41,643 nucleotides of DNA from positions 1 to 41,643 of the forward strand of contig JADLFX010000081.1 of the NCBI GenBank assembly GCA_020849665.1, read 5' to 3'. The stretch is from Planctomycetota bacterium. GTDB lineage: Bacteria > Planctomycetota > UBA1135 > UBA2386. Positions within the stretch are counted from its first letter, which is position 1, and each line of letters starts with the position of its first letter. Below, piece after piece: positions 11,048-19,400 of this stretch. Below the pieces are notes generated by a model that saw nothing but the letters and a program-made list of their open reading frames with translations, made no database searches and had not been told where the DNA came from. A program made the translations under genes and the position numbers.

Positions 11048-12991
11048 CTACGGCTGCTGGGGATTGAAGCCCGCGGCGTGACTCGCGGCGAGCGGCCCCC
11101 GCCCGCACGCGCTGCTCTCTGCCCAGATCCACTGCACGAAGAGCGGCAGGCCCGGCAGGGAGGGGGGCAGCGGCAGGGCCTGCTGCCACGCGCCCGCCGG
11201 CGTGGAGACGGCGGGCAGCACCAGGGACGCGCCGCGCAGATCGATCAGCAGATCCACGTTCAGGATGCGCGCGGGCGACTGGGGCAGCGTGCCGAGCAGG
11301 AACACCCCCGCCGAGCCGCGCGGGGCGCCATTGCCCAGGAAGGCCAGCCGCGCGTTGCCGGGGGCAGGGATCGAGTTGGGTTGGAACCAGACCGGGCCGC
11401 GGCATCCCGGCGAGCTCGTCCCATGGCGCGTCATCCCCACGGGCACGCCTGGTTCGTACGGCAGCAGATCGAGCGTGCACACGAACGCGTCGAGCTGGCC
11501 ACCGGGCACCGACTGCAGCGCACCCGGTGTCGTGGGGAAGGTCGTGTTCGTGTAGCCGGCCAGCGTGACGAGGCCATCCCCTTGGCGCGCGATCGCCACC
11601 GCGGTTTCCGAGGCCCCGTCGGGACCGCCGAGGTAGGTCAGGTAGTGCAGGTCCGCGGCGCCCTGCCCGCGCGGGTCGAGGCGGAGCAGCATCGCGTCCA
11701 TCGGGGAGGGCTGCCTGCGGAAGGCACCCCAGGTCGCCGCGACGCCTCCGGCGCTCATCCCCGCGGCGGTGATCACGCCGCTGTCCTCGAGCAGAAGCGT
11801 CGTGAGGACGTCGACCCCGGCTCCGCCGAGCAGCGTCGCGTAGCGCAGGCCCGCCGCACCGGATCGGCCAGGGTCCACGACGGCGAGGACGCCGTCGTTG
11901 TTACCGGCCAGGCTGCGCTGCGGCGCGCCAGTGGTGGTGGGGAATGACGTGCCCGGGCTCCAGGAGAATCCGGCGAGGTGGATCAGGCCGCTCTCGTCGA
12001 CGGCCACCGCCATCGCACCGTCGTCGTCCGTGCCGCCGAGGTACGTCGAGTATCTGCGCGCGACGAGCGTGGGCTCGAAGGTCGTCACGAAGGCATCTGC
12101 ATACACCCCAGCGTTCCGGCCCTGGTATGCGCTCGCCGAGATGGGGAAGTCGACGGAGGCCGTCCGCCCCACGACGACCACAGTGCCGTCATGAGCCACG
12201 GCCAGGTCGCCGATGCTCATGTTGATCGGGATGTTCAGATCGTAGTCCACGCCCTCGTAGCCGCTCCCGCCGAGGAAGGTCGACGCGACCAGCTGCGTGG
12301 CTCGGGGCAGCCTCGGGTCCAGCACGGTGACGAACATGTCCGTGTTTCCGGCGAAGCTGCCTTGGGCGCATCCGTAGGTGACCGGGAACGACGCGGACGA
12401 CGTGACGCCGCAGATCACGAGGCGTCCGGCGGCGTCCACCGCGAGGCCGTTGGCCCAGTCGTGGGCGTCGCCGCCCAAGTAGCTCAGGTAGGTGATGGCC
12501 CCATTGCCGTCGAGTTCCGCGACGAACGCGTCGGAGGGCCCGCGCAGCCCGGACTGGTACGCGCTCGGCGTCACGGGGAGGTTCGCCGACGCGGTGGAGC
12601 CCACGATGGCGACGCGCGTGCCGTCGGCGGAGACCCTGAGGCCGAAGGCATGATCCGCACCTGCGCCCCGGATTGGAGTGCACCACAGGAGCTGGGCGTT
12701 CCCGGCACGACCGGGAGCGAGGCGGGCGACGAAGACGTCGGCGCCGCCAGCGGGGGCGGGTCCGTAGGGCCAGTTCGTCGACTCGGTGCGGCCGGCGATG
12801 GTCACGAGGCCCTTCGCATCGACGGCAACGGCATAGGCTGCGTCCCGGCCGGTACCGCCGAGGAGCGTGGACCAGACGAGTCCCTGGGCCGGCAAGGCGG
12901 CGGCGAAGGCCACGTGGGCGAGAATCCGGGCGACGTGTAGTCGTGTGCGTGGGAAACGGGGAAACGAGTGGTAGCGGGACGGTTCGTGCAT
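11048..12991 (-). CDS. Exported SBBP beta-propeller protein
   Basis: A 647-residue protein starting at ATG 12991, preceded by AAGGAG at 6 nt. The frame continues upstream but overlaps the divergent sigma factor gene. A signal peptide ends at about residue 36 (AAALPAQ). The body holds about seven SBBP-type repeats of the pattern YSTYLGG..D....AVAVD..G...LAG.T.S..FP.T, expected to fold as an extracellular beta-propeller. The C-terminal 130 residues form a separate domain beginning GTSSPGCRGPVWFQP, which loosely resembles the ends of the other exported proteins here. It probably shares a transcript with the WD40 kinase downstream, so it could be a partner or target, but that is inference. Confidence 0.85.
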   Translation of the reverse strand: MHEPSRYHSFPRFPRTRLHVARILAHVAFAAALPAQGLVWSTLLGGTGRDAAYAVAVDAKGLVTIAGRTESTNWPYGPAPAGGADVFVARLAPGRAGNAQLLWCTPIRGAGADHAFGLRVSADGTRVAIVGSTASANLPVTPSAYQSGLRGPSDAFVAELDGNGAITYLSYLGGDAHDWANGLAVDAAGRLVICGVTSSASFPVTYGCAQGSFAGNTDMFVTVLDPRLPRATQLVASTFLGGSGYEGVDYDLNIPINMSIGDLAVAHDGTVVVVGRTASVDFPISASAYQGRNAGVYADAFVTTFEPTLVARRYSTYLGGTDDDGAMAVAVDESGLIHLAGFSWSPGTSFPTTTGAPQRSLAGNNDGVLAVVDPGRSGAAGLRYATLLGGAGVDVLTTLLLEDSGVITAAGMSAGGVAATWGAFRRQPSPMDAMLLRLDPRGQGAADLHYLTYLGGPDGASETAVAIARQGDGLVTLAGYTNTTFPTTPGALQSVPGGQLDAFVCTLDLLPYEPGVPVGMTRHGTSSPGCRGPVWFQPNSIPAPGNARLAFLGNGAPRGSAGVFLLGTLPQSPARILNVDLLIDLRGASLVLPAVSTPAGAWQQALPLPPSLPGLPLFVQWIWAESSACGRGPLAASHAAGFNPQQP

Positions 12992-13094
12992 GGCTGCTCC
13001 TTGGTGGAATGGCGGCGCGCCGTGCGCCTCCGTCACAGGGAAGACCCAGCGGCGTCCATTCCTCTCGCGCATCCGGCACAATCCTGGGGAACCC

Positions 13095-13721
13095 ATGCCC
13101 GATCCCGGCCCCCACCCTGAGAGACGTCCCCTGGCCCGCCTGCTGCGGGCCAGCCAGGAGGGAGATCGGGCAGCGTTGGCCGAACTCCTGGAGTGCTGCG
13201 TGCCTGTGGCGAAGGAGTACCTGCGCGCGCGGATGGGTCCGCGGCTGCGGGCATTGGAGTCCGAGTCGGACGTCCTGCAGTCCGTGTGCGGTGACGTCCT
13301 GGCGATGCCCGGGATCGCCTTCGACGACGAGGAGGGATTCCGCAGCTGGCTCTGTGCCGCCGTGCTCAACAAGGTGCGCAACCACGACCGACACTTCCAC
13401 GCCCAGCGGCGCGACGCGCGGCGGGCGGAACCGCTCCCCAGCGATGGCGAACTGCCCGCGGAGAAGCCGGCGGCTGCCTCCCCCAGCCGCGAACTGATTG
13501 ATCGCGAGCGGAACGACCGCCTCCATGCCGCGCTGCAGAAGCTGCCGGAGCACTACCAGGAGATCGTGCGCCGGGTTCGATTCGATGGGCTGAGCTACGA
13601 GGAGGCCGCGGCCGCGACCGGGCGCAGCGTCGCATCCGTGCGCAACATCCTCGCCCGCGCCATCACGCGCCTCGCCGGGCTGCTGGACACCGGGAGGGGG
13701 GACCCGGACGACACGCGCTGA
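13095..13721 (+). CDS. ECF-type RNA polymerase sigma factor
   Basis: A 208-residue sigma-70 family protein. I chose ATG 13095, preceded by GGGGA at 4 nt, over an upstream in-frame ATG at 12990 whose extension is not protein-like. Region 2 covers residues about 15-100 (QEGDRAALAELLE, then ESESDVLQSV and FRSWLCAAVLNKVRNH). Region 4 (about 140-200) has LQKLPEHYQEIVRRVRFDGL and the helix-turn-helix YEEAAAATGRSVASVRNILARA. Region 3 is absent, as in ECF factors. It lies divergently, 103 bp from the SBBP-kinase pair. Planctomycete ECF groups linked to Ser/Thr kinases have been described. No anti-sigma factor is visible. Confidence 0.88.
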   Translation: MPDPGPHPERRPLARLLRASQEGDRAALAELLECCVPVAKEYLRARMGPRLRALESESDVLQSVCGDVLAMPGIAFDDEEGFRSWLCAAVLNKVRNHDRHFHAQRRDARRAEPLPSDGELPAEKPAAASPSRELIDRERNDRLHAALQKLPEHYQEIVRRVRFDGLSYEEAAAATGRSVASVRNILARAITRLAGLLDTGRGDPDDTR

Positions 13722-13768
13722 GCCGGTTCGGGGATCCGGGTGTCGACCGGGGCTGTCCGGATGCGAGG

Positions 13769-13790
13769 CGCCCGCGATCCAGGGCGGGCG
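13769..13790 (+). terminator. Hairpin after the sigma factor gene
   Basis: Arms CGCCCGC and GCGGGCG with an 8-nt loop, 48 nt after the sigma factor stop and before manA. No T-run. Confidence 0.45.
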
Positions 13791-13858
13791 GGCCCGACCT
13801 CGGTTCCCTTACAGTGCCGCCCCCCAGGCCGCCGACTCCTGGCCTGCGACCCCCAGCC

Positions 13859-14821
13859 ATGAGCGCGCCCGTCCCCTGCCTCCTGGAACGCAAGATCCTG
13901 CCGAAGGTGTGGGGCGGCCGTGCCCTCGAGCGCGTGCTGGGGCTCGCCCTGCCCCCGGGCGAGAGCATCGGCGAGACCTGGGAGCTCTACGATCGCCCCG
14001 ACGGCGCGAGCCGCGTGCGCGGCAGCGAGCTGACCGTGCACGACCTGCTGCAGCGCTTCGGCGACGACCTGCTCGGACGCGGTGTCGCGGCGGCGCCGGG
14101 CGGGCGCTTCCCGCTCCTGCTCAAGTTCATCGACGCGCGCGAGGCGCTCTCGGTGCAGGTGCATCCGGGCGAGGAGCAGGCGCGCGCCGCCGGGGACAGC
14201 GCCAAGAGCGAGGCCTGGGTGGTGCTGGAGGCGGGTCCCAGGGCACGGATCATCCGCGGGCTGAAGGCCGGTGTGACCCGTGCCCGGTTCGAGTCCGTGG
14301 CGCACACCGCGCGGGTCGAGGATCTGCTGCACGCGTTCACGCCGCGTGCCGGCGATGCGATCTCGGTGCCCTCCGGCACCGTGCACGCCATCGGGCCGGA
14401 CGTGGTGCTCTACGAGATCCAGCAGAACTCCGACCTCACCTACCGGCTCTACGACTGGGGCCGGCCGCGGGAGGTGCACCTGCGCGAGGCCCTGGCCGCC
14501 GTCCGCTACGAGCAGCCACCCGAGGAGTGCATCGCGCCGGAGCCGATCCCGGGCGGCGGCGAGTGGCTGCTCCGCACGCCGCATTTCCGGGTGCGCCGCT
14601 TCCCGGTGAGCGGCGCCTCGGTGCTCGGCACCGAGGGCCGGGTCAAGGTGCTCACCATCCTGGCGGGGCGGGGCACCCTGGGCTGGCGCAGCGGCGGCCG
14701 GGACATGCCCCTGGCGCTGGGCCCGGGCGACACGGTCCTGGTCCCGGCGGCGGTCGGCTCGGTGTTCCTCTCGCCGATCGGGGCGATGACGATCCTGTGG
14801 TCGGAGCCCGGCGAGGCGTGA
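13859..14821 (+). CDS. manA: Mannose-6-phosphate isomerase, class I
   Basis: A 320-residue cupin-fold zinc isomerase that interconverts fructose 6-phosphate and mannose 6-phosphate, the entry to GDP-mannose and glycan synthesis. The start at ATG 13859 gives the family N-terminus (LERKILPKVWGGRALE). Zinc ligands are in the usual settings: Gln and His in SVQVHPGEEQA, Glu in KSEAWVVLEAG, and His in SGTVHAIGPDVV. The catalytic Arg region is TYRLYDWGRPRE. The length matches the short Bacillus-type class I enzymes. It is followed after 34 bp by a pseudouridine synthase gene. Confidence 0.93.
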   Translation: MSAPVPCLLERKILPKVWGGRALERVLGLALPPGESIGETWELYDRPDGASRVRGSELTVHDLLQRFGDDLLGRGVAAAPGGRFPLLLKFIDAREALSVQVHPGEEQARAAGDSAKSEAWVVLEAGPRARIIRGLKAGVTRARFESVAHTARVEDLLHAFTPRAGDAISVPSGTVHAIGPDVVLYEIQQNSDLTYRLYDWGRPREVHLREALAAVRYEQPPEECIAPEPIPGGGEWLLRTPHFRVRRFPVSGASVLGTEGRVKVLTILAGRGTLGWRSGGRDMPLALGPGDTVLVPAAVGSVFLSPIGAMTILWSEPGEA

Positions 14822-14855
14822 TCGGCGGCGCGGCAGCGGGCATGATCGGCTGCCA

Positions 14856-15791
14856 GTGAAACAACGACGACGCGATCCAGGGCCGCGCCGGGGCCACGGC
14901 AAGGCCCCCGCTGCACGGCGTGGCGGCCACCACGGAGACGAGCGGGCGGGCAGGAGCGGACCCGGGCGAGGCCGGCCCAAGCCCGCGCGGCGCCGCGCGA
15001 TCCGGGTCACGCCGGAGGCGGCGCCGGCGCCCGCCACGGACGGCAAGATCCGGCTGAACCGCTACCTCGCCTCGGCGGGGGTGTGCAGCCGGCGCGCCGC
15101 CGACGAGCTGATCCAGACCGGCCACGTCACCGTGAACGGCACGGCCGTGACCGAACTCGGCGTGCGCGTCACGCCGGGCGCGGACACGGTGCGCGTCGAC
15201 GGCGTGAAGGTCGAGCCCGAGCGCAAGGTGTACGTGCTCTTCAACAAGCCCAAGGGCGTGCTCTGCACCACCGCGGGCGACGAGCCGCGGAAGCGCGTGA
15301 TCGACTACCTGCCGCACGTGCGCGGCCGGATCTACACGGTGGGCCGCCTCGACGCGGAGTCCGAGGGTCTGATCCTGCTCACCAACGACGGCGAGTTCGC
15401 GCTCCGCATGATGCACCCGCGCTACGGGATGCCGAAGACCTACGCCGTCACGGTGAAGGGCACGATCGACCAGGCCGCACTCGGCAAGGCGCGCGGCGGC
15501 GTGTGGCTGGCGGAGGGGCGCACGGGCGGCATGGAGATCCGCATCGACAGCCGCGAGCGCGAGCGCACACGCCTGCGCGTGACCTTGCGCGAGGGCCGCA
15601 ACCGCGAGCTGCGCCGCGTGTTCGCGCGCCTCGGCCACGACGTGGTGGCGCTGAAGCGCATCCGCATCGGCGAGCTCACGCTGCACGGCCTGCAGCCGGG
15701 CGAGAGCCGCTTCCTCGCCCAGCACGAGGTGCGTGGCCTGCTCGAGCTGGCCCAGAGCACCGCCGCCCCCGTGCAGGAGGACGGCGGATGA
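14856..15791 (+). CDS. Pseudouridine synthase, RsuA/RluB family
   Basis: A 311-residue enzyme that isomerises uridine in rRNA. It begins with GTG 14856. Residues 1-60 are a disordered, Arg/Gly/Pro-rich tail that is absent from core family members and probably binds RNA. An S4 RNA-binding domain follows (about 66-125: RLNRYLASAGVCSRRAADEL, then GHVTVNG). The catalytic domain has NKPKGVLCTT, the active-site GRLDAESEGLILLTND with the essential Asp, and the family end EGRNRELRRVFARLGHDVVAL. Whether it acts on 16S (RsuA) or 23S (RluB) rRNA cannot be decided; the long tail and S4 domain lean to RluB. The stop overlaps the M16 peptidase start (ATGA). Confidence 0.9.
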   Translation: MKQRRRDPGPRRGHGKAPAARRGGHHGDERAGRSGPGRGRPKPARRRAIRVTPEAAPAPATDGKIRLNRYLASAGVCSRRAADELIQTGHVTVNGTAVTELGVRVTPGADTVRVDGVKVEPERKVYVLFNKPKGVLCTTAGDEPRKRVIDYLPHVRGRIYTVGRLDAESEGLILLTNDGEFALRMMHPRYGMPKTYAVTVKGTIDQAALGKARGGVWLAEGRTGGMEIRIDSRERERTRLRVTLREGRNRELRRVFARLGHDVVALKRIRIGELTLHGLQPGESRFLAQHEVRGLLELAQSTAAPVQEDGG

Positions 15792-17089
15792 TCCTGCCCA
15801 AGGTCCACGAGGTACGGCTCGACAACGGCTTCCGCGCGCTCCTGGTCGAACGGCACAACCTGCCGGTGGTGGCCAGCCTGCTGGTGTACGAGGTCGGCGC
15901 GCGCGACGAGCGCACCGGCGAGACCGGGCTCTCGCATTTCCTCGAGCACATGATGTTCAAGGGCACCGAGCGGTTCGGGAAGGGGATGATCGACCTGCTC
16001 ACGGCCAAGCTGGGCGGGAGCAACAACGCGTTCACGGACAACGACGTCACCGCCTACCACTTCTCGCTGGCCGCCGACCGCTGGGACACCGCGCTGGAGA
16101 TCGAGGCCAACCGGATGCGCGGCTGCCTCCTGGACGAGAAGGAGTTCGCCGCGGAGAAGAGCGTGGTGCTGGAGGAGCTGGCGATGGGCGAGGATGACCC
16201 CGCCCGCATGCTCTACCAGACCGCCGAGTCGCTGGTGTTCCAGGTGCATCCGTACCACCACCCGGTGATCGGCTGGAAGGAGGACCTGCAGCGGCTCGAC
16301 GTGGCCGGGATGCGCGCCTACTACGAGCGCCACTACGGGCCGAACCGCGCGTTCCTGGTGGCGATCGGCGACTTCGACCTGAAGACCACCGAGGCCCGGG
16401 TGCGGGAGCTCTTCGCCGGCATCCCGCCGCTCGCCCAGCCGCGCGCCGCGGCGCTGCAGGAGCCGCAGCAGAAGGGCGAGCGGCGCGCCGTCGTGCGCTT
16501 CCCCGGCAACATCCCGCGCCTGGCCCTGGCGGCGCGCTCGGTGCGCGTGGGTGAGGCCGACGACTTCCCGCTCGACCTGCTCGCGTTCCTGCTCGGCCAC
16601 GGCAAGACCGCGCGCCTCTACCAGCGCCTGGTCCTGAAGGAGCAGATCGCCACGGACGTGGTGGTGGCCAACGAGTCGCGCCTCGACCCGGGCGTGTTCT
16701 GGATCCTGGCAGAGCTGCACGAGGACGCCCAGCCGGCCGAGGCCGAACGCATGGTGCGGGCCGAGATCGAACGGATCGCGCTGGACGGCGTCAGCGCCGC
16801 GGATCTGCGGCGCGTGCGCACCCAGATCCGCGCCGGCTTCCTCTTCGAAGGAGAGACCGTCCTGGATCTGGCGGTGAAGCTGGGCCGCTACGAGGCCTCG
16901 GCGCGCGAAGGCTACCGGCTGCTGGACCGGGTCCTGCCGGCCTACGACGCGGTGCGCCCGGCGCAGGTGCGCGCGGTGGCCGAGCGCTACCTGGCGCCGG
17001 ACTCGCTCACCGCGGTGTGGTCGGTGCCGGAGAGTTTCTCGCTGGCCCAGGGGACGCGCCGGTCCAAGGCCGCGCGGGCGCGGCGATGA
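15788..17089 (+). CDS. M16 zinc peptidase, catalytic member
   Basis: A 433-residue insulinase-family (M16) protease. The inverted zinc motif HxxEH is HFLEH (residues about 54-58), and the distant Glu ligand lies in EKSVVLEELAMGEDDP. The second half shows the usual M16 C-terminal pattern, including LLAFLLGHGKTARLYQRLV. No signal peptide is evident at this start, so it is either cytoplasmic or exported by another route. It overlaps the pseudouridine synthase upstream and the second M16 gene downstream by ATGA, and probably forms a heterodimer with that product, as in PqqF-like and mitochondrial-processing-type pairs. Confidence 0.9.
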   Translation: MILPKVHEVRLDNGFRALLVERHNLPVVASLLVYEVGARDERTGETGLSHFLEHMMFKGTERFGKGMIDLLTAKLGGSNNAFTDNDVTAYHFSLAADRWDTALEIEANRMRGCLLDEKEFAAEKSVVLEELAMGEDDPARMLYQTAESLVFQVHPYHHPVIGWKEDLQRLDVAGMRAYYERHYGPNRAFLVAIGDFDLKTTEARVRELFAGIPPLAQPRAAALQEPQQKGERRAVVRFPGNIPRLALAARSVRVGEADDFPLDLLAFLLGHGKTARLYQRLVLKEQIATDVVVANESRLDPGVFWILAELHEDAQPAEAERMVRAEIERIALDGVSAADLRRVRTQIRAGFLFEGETVLDLAVKLGRYEASAREGYRLLDRVLPAYDAVRPAQVRAVAERYLAPDSLTAVWSVPESFSLAQGTRRSKAARARR

Positions 17090-18363
17090 GCGCTCCCGCG
17101 GTCGGGACGGCGGTCGGGCAGAAGCTGCAGCTCGCCATCGGCGAGCGCGTGCTGGATCGCGGGCTGACCCTCCTGGCCGTCCAGAACCCCGGCGTGCCGA
17201 CCTTCGCCTGCTCGGTGCTCCTGGACGTGGACCTGCGCGACGAGCGACGCGGCGAGGACGGCCTCGCCAACCTGGTCGGCGACTGCCTGGACGAGGGCAC
17301 GAGCCGGCGCGGCAACACCGCGCTGGCCGCGGCGGTGGAGTCGTTGGGTGCCGCGCTGGAGGGACACGCCTCCGGCGGCCGCGTGCAGTGTCCCGCCGAG
17401 AACGCCGGCAAGGCGCTGGCGCTCCTGGTCGAGATGCTGACCCAGCCGGCGTTCGGCGCGCGCGAGGTGGCGCGGGTCAAGGCCGAGATCCTGAACGAGA
17501 TCCGCGCCGACGAGGAGGAGCCGCGCACCGTGGCGGCGCTGCGCTTCCGCGCCGAGGTGTACGGCGCGCATCCCTACGGCCGGCCGGGACGCGGGACGGC
17601 GCGCACGGTACGCGCGTTCGCGCCGGCGCAGCTGCGTGCGTTCCACGCGCGCGGCTTCGTCGCGCCCGGCGGCATCGTCGCCGCCGCGGGACCCGAGCCG
17701 GTGGCCCGCACCCTGGACCTGCTGGAGCACGCGTTCCGGCCGCTGAAGGGCCGGACGATCGACCATCCGCCCGTCCCGGCGCCCCGGCCGGCGGGCGCGC
17801 GCCGCGACGTGCACCTGCCGATGCCGCGCGAACAGGTGCACGTGTTCCTGGGCCACCTCGGGATCAAGCGCACGCATCCCGACTACTACGCGCTCTCGGT
17901 GATGGACCACGTCCTCGGCACCGGCCCGGGGTTCACGTCGCGCATCCAACGGCGCCTGCGCGACGAGCAGGGCCTCTGCTACACCGTGAACGCGTCGATC
18001 AGCGCCGGCGCCGGCGAGGAGGTCGGCACCTTCTCCGCCTACATCGGTACCTCGCCCGAACATCGCCAGCGCGCGATCGACGGCTTCCTGGAGGAGATCG
18101 AGCGGCTGCGCGCCGAGCCGCCGGGCGAGGCCGAGGTGCGGGACGTGCACGACTACCTGACCGGGTCGTTCGTGTTCGGCCTGGAGCGCAACGCGAGCCT
18201 CGCGGCCTTCGCCACGCGCGTGAAGAAGTTCGACCTCGGTTTCGACTACCTCCAGCGCTACCCGGCCCTGATCCGCGCGGTCACGCCTGCGGAGGTGCAC
18301 CGCGTCGCGTGCCAGCACCTGCACCCGGACGCCATGGTGGTGGTCAGCGCCGGCGCGGGCTGA
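17086..18363 (+). CDS. M16 peptidase-like protein, non-catalytic member
   Basis: A 425-residue M16-fold protein starting in the ATGA overlap with the preceding gene. The zinc site is lost: where HxxEH is expected the sequence reads NLVGD (in DGLANLVGDCLDEGT), so no zinc should be bound. The rest is well preserved, including EILNEIRADEEEP, the AEVYGAHPYGRPGRG loop and the RIQRRLRDEQGLCYTVNA region of the C-terminal half. Paired active and inactive M16 subunits are common, the inactive one shaping the substrate chamber. It ends directly against the convergent Cys-cluster gene, with no gap. Confidence 0.9.
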   Translation: MSAPAVGTAVGQKLQLAIGERVLDRGLTLLAVQNPGVPTFACSVLLDVDLRDERRGEDGLANLVGDCLDEGTSRRGNTALAAAVESLGAALEGHASGGRVQCPAENAGKALALLVEMLTQPAFGAREVARVKAEILNEIRADEEEPRTVAALRFRAEVYGAHPYGRPGRGTARTVRAFAPAQLRAFHARGFVAPGGIVAAAGPEPVARTLDLLEHAFRPLKGRTIDHPPVPAPRPAGARRDVHLPMPREQVHVFLGHLGIKRTHPDYYALSVMDHVLGTGPGFTSRIQRRLRDEQGLCYTVNASISAGAGEEVGTFSAYIGTSPEHRQRAIDGFLEEIERLRAEPPGEAEVRDVHDYLTGSFVFGLERNASLAAFATRVKKFDLGFDYLQRYPALIRAVTPAEVHRVACQHLHPDAMVVVSAGAG

Positions 18364-18918
18364 TCAGGAGCGGGGGCCGCGGCGGAACCGCCAGCGCTCG
18401 GCGCCGCCCTCGAGCCGATCCACGAAGCGCCGCTCGCCGGCGAGGCTGCGCCGCGCCGGAGTGGGGTCCTCGTCGGGATCCAGACAGAAGAGCTCCCAGG
18501 CCTCGCCGCGATGGCCCCACTGGCGCACCGTCCACGTGCCGTCCCTCTCCTTGCTCAGGGGGAAGGCGGCGCACGGCCAGGGCTTGTAGCGGAACGCGTC
18601 GCCTTCGGCGGCGCCCACCTTGTGCAGGACGCAGCCCTCGTGGAAGAACACGCACCAGCCGTCCACCACCGCGAGCATCGGCTTGCCCGCCTTGCGGCGC
18701 CGGGTCGTGAAGCCGCGCCGTTCGACCACCTGCCGCGCGCGCGGGCGCAGGTGCGGCAGGAACTTGGCCAGGTTCTGCGCGATGCGCCGGTCCTCGGCCG
18801 GCTCCACGGACGGACGGCCGTTCTTGCAGCACACGCCGCCACACACCGGGAACACGCAGCGGAAGCGCGCGCGGTCGAGGTTGTCGATGGGAACGGCCGG
18901 CGGATTCGGCTCGGTCAT
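18364..18918 (-). CDS. Cysteine-cluster protein, YkgJ/DUF3109-like
   Basis: A 184-residue cytoplasmic protein with clustered cysteines likely to hold zinc or iron: RCVFPVCGGVCCKNGRPSV near the N-terminus, then FHEGCVLHKVG and KPWPCAAFPLSKE. This order (CxxxxCxxxCC, then GCVLH, then PCxxFP) is that of YkgJ and DUF3109 proteins, whose function is unknown. It is the last gene of the kamA operon, its ATG overlapping the GNAT stop (ATGA). Its place there may mean that it protects or helps mature the metal-dependent enzyme upstream, but this is speculation. Confidence 0.7.
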   Translation of the reverse strand: MTEPNPPAVPIDNLDRARFRCVFPVCGGVCCKNGRPSVEPAEDRRIAQNLAKFLPHLRPRARQVVERRGFTTRRRKAGKPMLAVVDGWCVFFHEGCVLHKVGAAEGDAFRYKPWPCAAFPLSKERDGTWTVRQWGHRGEAWELFCLDPDEDPTPARRSLAGERRFVDRLEGGAERWRFRRGPRS

Positions 18919-19400
18919 GGTCGTCGGTCCAGGCGCTTGCCGTAGACGATCTTGTCGTCGCCCAGGCGGTAGAAGTCGGGGATGCGCGCCACCTCCTGGT
19001 AGCGCACCCTTGCGTAGAAGGCGCGCGTGGCCTCGTACTCGGGCTTGCCCGCGGTCTCGATCAGCAGCCAGCGTGCGCCCTGCCGCACCAGCCGCTCCTC
19101 CACCGCCGCCATCAGGCGGCGGCCGATGCCGCGGCCGTGCAGGCCGGGATCGACGGCGATCCAGTAGAGGTCGTAGCAGCCGTCGCTCAGGGGCACGAGG
19201 CCGTAGCACGCGTAGCCGGCCACGGCGCCACCGCGCTCGGCCACCACGAAGCGGTAGCCATCGGCCACCGGCTCCTCGCCGAGGTCGATCAGCTCGAGGG
19301 CCACGGCCACTTCCTCGGCGCTGAACGCCGCGCTGGCCAGCAGGATGCGCTCCAGCGCGCTCCGGTCGCCCGTGCGCAGATCACGCAGGATGAGGTCCAC
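18915..19400 (-). CDS. GNAT-family N-acetyltransferase
   Basis: A 161-residue acetyl-CoA-dependent acyltransferase. It begins with GTG 19400, inside the end of the ATP-grasp gene (20-bp overlap). The acetyl-CoA site is IAVDPGLHGRGIGRRLMAAVEE (motif A, residues about 81-102), followed by WLLIETAGKPEYEATRAFYARV (motif B). The acceptor is not readable. In methanogens and some bacteria, lysine 2,3-aminomutase works with a GNAT enzyme (AblA/AblB) to make N-epsilon-acetyl-beta-lysine. This protein is shorter than AblB, so the parallel is only suggestive, but the operon makes an amino-acid-derived amine a reasonable acceptor. Confidence 0.85.
   Translation of the reverse strand: MDLILRDLRTGDRSALERILLASAAFSAEEVAVALELIDLGEEPVADGYRFVVAERGGAVAGYACYGLVPLSDGCYDLYWIAVDPGLHGRGIGRRLMAAVEERLVRQGARWLLIETAGKPEYEATRAFYARVRYQEVARIPDFYRLGDDKIVYGKRLDRRP

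Noticed and set aside
12990..13094. N-terminal extension of the sigma factor from ATG 12990
   Set aside because: It would overlap the divergent gene start, and its residues are not protein-like; ATG 13095 has a good ribosome site.
17086..18363. Second M16 gene as a pseudogene because HxxEH is missing
   Set aside because: The rest is intact and full length; inactive partners are normal in M16 pairs.
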